Below, in pieces: positions 21,823 to 26,077 of a DNA stretch of 26,077 nt (position 1 is its first letter; every line of letters begins with the position of its first letter). Below the pieces are notes generated by a model, which did not search any database, had not been told where the DNA came from, and saw only the letters and a list, made by a program, of their open reading frames with translations. The position numbers were made by a program, and so were the translations under genes. The stretch is from JACQCE01 sp041484905 (lineage in GTDB: Bacteria; Nitrospirota; Nitrospiria; JACQCE01): contig JBGPIL010000007.1 in the NCBI GenBank assembly GCA_041484905.1, forward strand, positions 1 through 26,077, in the 5' to 3' direction.

Positions 21823-23058
21823 TCAGGAGCCGTTCTCGAAGCGATAGTCCTTGGGCACGACGACCACGCCGCCTTCCGAGACCGTGAACCGGCTGCGGTC
21901 CTGTTCCAGATCCCAGCCGATCGTTTCATTCGGGGGGACGGTCACGGACTTGTCAACGATGCAGCGTTTCAGCCGGGCGCCGACGCCCACCCGGACGCCC
22001 TCGAACAGGATCGCGTCCTCGACCACCGCGCCCGAATCGATCCAGACGTCTGGCGACAGGATCGAATGGCGCACCGTCGCGCCGATGACCACGTCGCCGC
22101 CCGCCAGCAGCGTGTTCGTCACCGACCCAATCTCTCCCGATGAGGAGGGCACGCTGCGGGCCGGCGGATGCTGGGCGTGGTAGGTGCGGATCGGCCAGTC
22201 CGGCTGATACAGATTCATGGGCGGGACCGGCTTGACCAAATCCATGTTCGCCTCGTAGTAGGCATCCAGCGTGCCGACATCGCGCCAATACCCGTCAGGA
22301 CTGACCCGACCCTCCACGCCGCCGAACTGGTAGGCGCCGACGGCGTGCGTGCCGATGATCGCGGGGAGGATGTCCCGTCCGAAATCGTCGCGCGGCTCGG
22401 CGGCGTGCTTGGTCTGCGCCAGCACGTCGAGCAGAAAACGGAGCGTGAAGATGTACACGCCCATCGAGGCCAGCGCCTGGGCCGGATCATCCGGCATGGC
22501 CGGCGGATGGGCCGATTTTTCGACGAATTTTTTGATCACCAGGTTGTGATCGATTTCCACCACGCCGAAGGCGCGGGCCTGCTCCAGCGGCACGGGCACG
22601 CACGCGACGGTCACGTCCCATTTCCGGCGGACGTGCTCCTCCAGCATCCGGGCGTAGTCCATGCGATAGATGTGATCGCCGGCCAACACCAGAACGTGCG
22701 TGGCCCGGCTCCGCTCCAGCAGATAACTGTTCTGGTGAATCGCGTCGGCCGTGCCCGCGTACCAGCTCTCCCCGACCCGCATCTGGGCCGGCACGGTGGT
22801 GATGAACTCGCCGATCTCCGGGCTGAAGATCGACCAGCCGTCGCGCAGATGCTTCTGGAGCGAGTGGGATTTGTACTGCGTGAGCACCAGAATGCGGCGC
22901 AGGCCGGAATGCAGACAATTCGAAAGGGCAAAATCAATAATCCGGTAGATCCCGCCGAAGGGGACCGCCGGTTTGGCGCGGTCGATCGTGAGGGGATGGA
23001 GCCGCGATCCCGCGCCGCCGGCCAGGATAATCGTGAGCGTGGTGTTCAGCAGCTCCAT
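21823..23058 (-). CDS. glgC: GlgC, glucose-1-phosphate adenylyltransferase
   Basis: The 411-residue enzyme makes ADP-glucose from ATP and glucose 1-phosphate, the first committed step of bacterial glycogen synthesis. Visible motifs are ILAGGAGSRLHPLTIDRAKP (11-30), the substrate-site FGGIYRIIDFALSNC (34-48), GESWYAGTADAI (96-107), DHIYRMDY (128-135), FVEKS (178-182, usually EKP), GYWRDVGTLDAYYEANMDL (256-274) and a C-terminal left-handed helix from about 310 (LLAGGDVVIGATVRHSILSP). The length is typical. ATG 23058 is preferred; GTG 23097 would add 13 residues, and neither has a strong ribosome site. It converges on kdpE with a 52-base gap in which I see no clear terminator. No other glycogen gene is in the window. 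Confidence 0.95.
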   Translation of the reverse strand: MELLNTTLTIILAGGAGSRLHPLTIDRAKPAVPFGGIYRIIDFALSNCLHSGLRRILVLTQYKSHSLQKHLRDGWSIFSPEIGEFITTVPAQMRVGESWYAGTADAIHQNSYLLERSRATHVLVLAGDHIYRMDYARMLEEHVRRKWDVTVACVPVPLEQARAFGVVEIDHNLVIKKFVEKSAHPPAMPDDPAQALASMGVYIFTLRFLLDVLAQTKHAAEPRDDFGRDILPAIIGTHAVGAYQFGGVEGRVSPDGYWRDVGTLDAYYEANMDLVKPVPPMNLYQPDWPIRTYHAQHPPARSVPSSSGEIGSVTNTLLAGGDVVIGATVRHSILSPDVWIDSGAVVEDAILFEGVRVGVGARLKRCIVDKSVTVPPNETIGWDLEQDRSRFTVSEGGVVVVPKDYRFENGS

Positions 23059-23116
23059 CAGCGTTCTCGTCGGCGGATTGCGCTCCGGGTGAGACACGCC
23101 ACCCGTCCGCCACCAG

Positions 23117-23144
23117 CTTATCGAAATGCGCGGGCCGATTGCAA
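23117..23144 (-). promoter_or_regulatory. Possible sigma-70 promoter of glgC
   Basis: On the minus strand TTGCAA (23144-23139) and GATAAG (23122-23117) are 16 bases apart; each matches consensus at four of six positions. The start would fall near 23110, which favours ATG 23058 over GTG 23097. Confidence 0.35.
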
Positions 23145-23186
23145 CGCGCCCGATCCCATCCCATCACCCGGATGGCGCGGCCCGCA

Positions 23187-23215
23187 GACTTTTTTCATGG
23201 GGAGTGTGCTACAAT
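23187..23215 (+). promoter_or_regulatory. Extended -10 promoter of the RCC1-like gene
   Basis: The -10 element TACAAT (23210-23215) is preceded by TGTGC, an extended -10 arrangement. The -35 region (GACTTT at 23187) is poor. Transcription would begin near 23222, so the coding start must lie downstream of that. Confidence 0.5.
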
Positions 23216-23243
23216 ACCGCCCGTTGTCGTGGTCCGTCAGCTC

Positions 23244-24464
23244 ATGTTAATCCGCACTCACAGCCGGGCGTCGAATCAGACGGGGGATCAGACGGGACAC
23301 CGGATCGCCTCGGCCGTTCGCCCCTCGGTGGTTCGCCGCTTGACTGTTCACCGCTTGACCATTCAAATGACCGTCCTCCCGGTGGTTATGCTCGTCTGTC
23401 TGCTGGTCGCCTCCACCGGCCACGCCCGCGATCCCGACGCCTACGTCCTGACGCCAAACAAGAAAACCGAACACTTCACCTTTCTGGCCGCAGGCAGTCA
23501 CCACGTCTGCGCGGTGCTTTCCGGCGGCACGATCGCCTGCTGGGGCAACGACCTGATGGGACAACTCGGCAACGGCACCCAGACGGATCAGGCGGCCGAG
23601 CAACCCGTCGGCGTGATCGGTCTGACCACCGCGATGGCAGTGACGGCCGGCGACATGCACACCTGCGCGCTGCTCAAGAACGGCTCGATCTGGTGCTGGG
23701 GCGGCAACCGGTATCACCAACTGGCAGGCTCCCTGCCCAGCGCGAACGAGCCCGTGCAGGTGGAGACGATCAGCCGCGCCGCCGGCGTGACGGCCGGCAC
23801 CTATCACAGCTGCGCGCTCCTGACCGGCGGCCACATCCGCTGCTGGGGATACAACGAATCAGGGCAACTCGGCGGCACGAAGGAGATGGACTCGGCCGAA
23901 CCGGTGGAGGTCCCCGGCATCACCCGTGCCACCGCGCTGTCGGGCGGAGGCGCGCACACCTGCGCGGTGGAACGCGGCGGCTCGGTCCACTGCTGGGGCG
24001 GCAACTCGCAAGGGCAGCTCGGCAACAAGACCCACGACAACAGCGCCCAACCGGTCGAGGTGGCCGGTCTCCCCCCCGCCCGATCGATCTCGTCCGGCAC
24101 GTCGCATACCTGCGCGGTGCTCAAAGACGGCCGGGTCGCCTGCTGGGGCTGGAACGCCACCGGCCAGTTGGGCAACGGCTCTACCGAAGACTCAGCAGCG
24201 CCGGTCTTTGCCACGGGCATCACGCAGGCTACACACGTGGCCGCCGGGCGGTTTCACACCTGCGCGCTCCTCAAAACCGGACGGATCGCCTGCTGGGGCG
24301 GCAACAGGAACGGCGAACTCGGCGCCGGCCCTCCGGAGGGCTCGCCGATACCACTGACGATCAAGGAACTGCCCGCGGCCGGCGCGATCGTTGTCGGCGA
24401 CCGGTTCAGTTGCATCATCATCAAGCAGACAGGAGCCGCAAAGTGCTGGGGCGCCATCAAATAA
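23244..24464 (+). CDS. Exported RCC1-repeat (seven-blade propeller) protein
   Basis: Six full repeats of about 50 residues and a seventh partial one follow the pattern AGxxHTCALLxxGxIxCWGxNxxGQLGNG, the RCC1/alpha-tubulin-suppressor signature. Each unit carries two cysteines (TCA and CWG), unusual for cytoplasmic RCC1 and fitting disulfides in an exported propeller. The hydrophobic segment TVLPVVMLVCLLVASTGHAR is a signal peptide with cleavage after GHA. The start is uncertain: ATG 23244 is the first after the predicted transcription start; GTG 23328 (giving VVRRLTVHRL before the hydrophobic core) makes a neater signal peptide; ATG 23367 is the shortest. None has a clear ribosome site. The role is unknown, probably binding at the cell surface or in the periplasm. 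Confidence 0.85.
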   Translation: MLIRTHSRASNQTGDQTGHRIASAVRPSVVRRLTVHRLTIQMTVLPVVMLVCLLVASTGHARDPDAYVLTPNKKTEHFTFLAAGSHHVCAVLSGGTIACWGNDLMGQLGNGTQTDQAAEQPVGVIGLTTAMAVTAGDMHTCALLKNGSIWCWGGNRYHQLAGSLPSANEPVQVETISRAAGVTAGTYHSCALLTGGHIRCWGYNESGQLGGTKEMDSAEPVEVPGITRATALSGGGAHTCAVERGGSVHCWGGNSQGQLGNKTHDNSAQPVEVAGLPPARSISSGTSHTCAVLKDGRVACWGWNATGQLGNGSTEDSAAPVFATGITQATHVAAGRFHTCALLKTGRIACWGGNRNGELGAGPPEGSPIPLTIKELPAAGAIVVGDRFSCIIIKQTGAAKCWGAIK

Positions 24465-24516
24465 CCCCGGCGTGGCGAAACCAGATGAGAAACCTCTTGC
24501 GACAAGGAGTCATCCA

Positions 24517-25206
24517 ATGACGCAGGCAATGAAACAGGCCTCACTGATCCTTCGCATAACTGGGCGCGTGGCTGGACTCATGGCTGGGCTGGTCGCCGTG
24601 CTGGCGTTGGCGGCCGTCACACAACAGAATCAGGGAAAGAGTTTTTTCTCATCGGTCACCACCCCGTTCATCGCATCGGCCGCGTCGGCGGCCGCCGCCG
24701 ATGCGCCGGCGTTGCCGGGAATGCAAATCACGGAAGCCCCGTGGGTGCCCCAGCTCTCCCATCTTGAGGAACGGCTGCAGATGATCGGCCTGCCGGCGAT
24801 GCGCCGGGAAGGCACCACACTGCACACGCACCAGCATCTCGATCTGTTCATCCACGGCAAGACCATCCCCGTCCCGCCCCAGATCGGCATCAACATGGTC
24901 TCAGGCTTCATCTCCCCTGTGCATACGCATGACGGCACCGGCGCGATCCACATCGAGTCCGCCGTGGTCAATCGCTATACGCTCGGTCAATTCTTCGACA
25001 TCTGGGGCGTGAGGCTGACACCCACCTGCATCGGGAGCTATTGCAACGCGGGTCAGAAGGCGCTGCAGGTCTTCGTAAACGGCGCGGCCGTCAACTCGAA
25101 CCCGCGGGAAATCGAGCTGGTCGACAATCAGGAGATCGTCATCACCTACGGCACGGCGAAAGAACTGCCCAAGCCGATGCCGTCGGCGTTCAAGGCCCCG
25201 TCGTAA
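24517..25206 (+). CDS. Exported histidine-rich conserved protein
   Basis: The protein has 229 residues. A hydrophobic segment (about 17-34) and the stretch ASAASAAAADAPA suggest an uncleaved anchor or a signal peptide. The mature part has two histidine clusters, LHTHQHLDLFIHG (102-114) and VHTHDGTGAIHIES (135-148), followed by YTLGQFFDIWGV (154-165) and a C-terminal beta-rich part with two cysteines (171, 176). I recall the pattern HxHxHLDxFxxGxxxxVPxxIGI...HTHDxxGxIHxES from uncharacterised exported proteins in many bacteria; the histidines look like metal ligands, but the function is not established. AAGGAG lies 7 bases upstream of ATG 24517. It follows the RCC1 gene by 52 bases in the same direction and may be co-transcribed. 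Confidence 0.8.
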   Translation: MTQAMKQASLILRITGRVAGLMAGLVAVLALAAVTQQNQGKSFFSSVTTPFIASAASAAAADAPALPGMQITEAPWVPQLSHLEERLQMIGLPAMRREGTTLHTHQHLDLFIHGKTIPVPPQIGINMVSGFISPVHTHDGTGAIHIESAVVNRYTLGQFFDIWGVRLTPTCIGSYCNAGQKALQVFVNGAAVNSNPREIELVDNQEIVITYGTAKELPKPMPSAFKAPS

Positions 25207-25234
25207 GCCGGCGATCTTCCACAGCATCAAAAAC

Positions 25235-25260
25235 CAACGGCCCGGTAAACCGGGCCGTTG
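25235..25260. terminator. Bidirectional terminator
   Basis: A perfect 11-bp stem, CAACGGCCCGG and its complement (25235-25245, 25250-25260) with loop TAAA, lies between convergent genes. On the plus strand it is followed by TGTTTCT, and on the minus strand by GTTTTTG, so it can end both the His-rich gene and the toxin operon. Confidence 0.85.
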
Positions 25261-25339
25261 TGTTTCTACTCAAGCGATCTTGTCTGTGACTGCAGGCTCA
25301 GGAGAACAAGAATCTCTCCTGTCCTGCGCTGAACCTCCG

Positions 25340-25627
25340 TCATGGCTTTTTCAGACACTCGTCATGATTATCGACATTCCGGAGGATAAGATCAGACGGT
25401 TCCTTCCCGTATTCCCACGTCAGGCGGTACTGCCTGTTGACATAGGCTTCGAACACCTTGCCTCCACAATCCCCAAGAGCACTCTTCACGATATGAGTTC
25501 TCAGCGAAGGATGCCGAGGATTCTGTTCGAGAAAACGAATTTGCTTCTGGAGTTGAAGATAAACGTCGCTGGGCAATTGTTCAGCTTGGGAGAGAAACCG
25601 AGCCGTGGCAACCAGCCGATAGGGCAC
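25340..25627 (-). CDS. RelE/ParE-type toxin of a type II toxin-antitoxin pair
   Basis: This 95-residue basic protein has the RelE/ParE fold pattern: YRLVATARFLSQAEQLPSDV (3-22), a helix QLQKQIRFLEQNPRHPSL, then beta strands VFEAYVNRQYRLTWEYG and LILRNVDNHDECL. Such toxins usually cleave ribosome-bound mRNA or inhibit gyrase; the strand order and RNVDNHD ending resemble those annotated as cytotoxic translational repressors. The start is GTG 25627, three bases after the antitoxin stop, with GGAAG upstream inside the antitoxin gene. Both genes are read from one promoter, the antitoxin first, as is usual. Activity has to be assumed from family. Confidence 0.8.
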   Translation of the reverse strand: MPYRLVATARFLSQAEQLPSDVYLQLQKQIRFLEQNPRHPSLRTHIVKSALGDCGGKVFEAYVNRQYRLTWEYGKEPSDLILRNVDNHDECLKKP

Positions 25628-25630
25628 GCG

Positions 25631-25912
25631 CTACTTGCGCTTCCGCCGCTTGGCGAGCTCGTTGAACAATTTGTTGGAGCCGGGAAAGCGGGTCAGCCGC
25701 CCTTCCTTGATATCCTCAGAGGCTGCTTTCTCACCCTTCTGCCACCTGGGCGTCCAGAAATAGGCCTGCCTGGCGGGAATGCTGATCTGCGGCGTCAACA
25801 CAATCGTGCCATCCTCCAGCCGTTCGCACTCATACATGGCGATATTCTCGGCCACAAACTCCTTCGGCAGCGTTACCTGATTCCGTTTCCCCAACACGAC
25901 ATGCTTGGGCAT
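25631..25912 (-). CDS. AbrB/MazE-type antitoxin
   Basis: The protein has 93 residues. Residues 3-43 form a SpoVT/AbrB swapped-hairpin DNA-binding domain (KHVVLGKRNQVTLPKEFVAE). The C-terminal half is charged and probably disordered until it wraps the toxin (KGEKAASEDIKEGRLTRFPG, ending KRRKRK). GGGGAG lies 4 bases before ATG 25912. It should neutralise the RelE-type toxin and repress its own promoter, for which a perfect palindrome lies just upstream of the -35 element. AbrB antitoxins more often pair with MazF or PIN toxins, so the pairing with a RelE toxin is a less common combination. Confidence 0.8.
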   Translation of the reverse strand: MPKHVVLGKRNQVTLPKEFVAENIAMYECERLEDGTIVLTPQISIPARQAYFWTPRWQKGEKAASEDIKEGRLTRFPGSNKLFNELAKRRKRK

Positions 25913-25932
25913 GGACTCCCCTTTTGTTCTAT

Positions 25933-25961
25933 AGCTTACCCATGATCAGGTATGCTGTCAA
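25933..25961 (-). promoter_or_regulatory. Sigma-70 promoter of the toxin-antitoxin operon
   Basis: On the minus strand TTGACA (25961-25956) and TAAGCT (25938-25933) are 17 bases apart. Transcription would start near 25926, 14 bases before the antitoxin ATG. Confidence 0.8.
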
Positions 25962-25968
25962 GCTGATA

Positions 25969-25983
25969 TTCCGTAATACGGAA
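25969..25983. promoter_or_regulatory. Palindromic operator candidate for the toxin-antitoxin operon
   Basis: TTCCGTA-A-TACGGAA is a perfect 7+1+7 palindrome, 7 bases upstream of the -35 element. AbrB-type antitoxins commonly repress their own operon from such sites; binding here is inferred. Confidence 0.6.
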
Positions 25984-26037
25984 ATTTGGCAGGCTGAACA
26001 CGTATCAGGTTCTCACCACAGAGCTGCTACAGGCCCA

Positions 26038-26075
26038 AACACAGAGAGGCCCGGTTTCCCGGGCCTCTCTGTGTT
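26038..26075. terminator. Long terminator-like stem at the window end
   Basis: A perfect 17-bp stem AACACAGAGAGGCCCGG (26038-26054), loop TTTC, and its complement (26059-26075). On the minus strand it runs into TTTGGG, giving a short T-run. It most likely ends a gene beyond the window and insulates the toxin-antitoxin promoter. Confidence 0.75.
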
Positions 26076-26077
26076 CC

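Overview
The window is GC-rich chromosomal DNA from a Gram-negative-type bacterium: it has lipoprotein, Sec and Tat export signals, sigma-54 promoters with enhancer-binding activators, and a complete Kdp potassium system. Gene style (propeller and solenoid repeat proteins, large copper oxidase, RelE/AbrB-type toxin-antitoxin pair) would suit a Nitrospira-like member of the Nitrospirota, but that is an impression from gene content and no marker gene in the window proves it. No rRNA, tRNA, CRISPR array, transposase or phage gene was seen.

Layout. 1-2052: the 5' end of a methyltransferase-like gene, a seven-repeat delta-60 propeller lipoprotein, then about 470 bases without a convincing gene and a strong bidirectional terminator. 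2089-3436: a two-gene minus-strand operon (small zinc-ribbon protein, then a mannose-1-phosphate guanylyltransferase-like enzyme) behind a sigma-54-type promoter with palindromes at enhancer distance. 3492-4833: a membrane-anchored TPR protein and a convergent exported protein of unknown function.

4950-12127 is the most distinctive block. A 1616-residue, three-module, Tat-exported multicopper oxidase is translationally coupled to a small degenerate receiver-domain protein. Both lie behind a textbook -24/-12 sigma-54 promoter. A perfect 10+10 palindrome sits about 120 bp upstream, and the next gene is a Fis-type sigma-54 activator with its own sigma-70 promoter. This reads as a self-contained regulatory circuit for a copper oxidase. 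Only the first oxidase module keeps a full set of copper ligands.

12223-21770: a ten-repeat LRR protein, then the kdp locus in the order small membrane peptide, kdpF, kdpA, kdpB, kdpC, kdpD, kdpE. KdpE has tyrosine where the phosphoacceptor aspartate should be (one base change, GAT to TAT), and a 12-bp hairpin separates kdpD from kdpE. A structured intergenic repeat between kdpA and kdpB recurs next to the oxidase terminator 10 kb away.

21823-26077: glgC (glycogen synthesis) divergent from an exported seven-blade RCC1-like protein, a His-rich exported protein, a bidirectional terminator, and a minus-strand AbrB-type antitoxin/RelE-type toxin operon with a clear promoter and an adjoining palindromic operator. 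The window closes in a 17-bp terminator stem.
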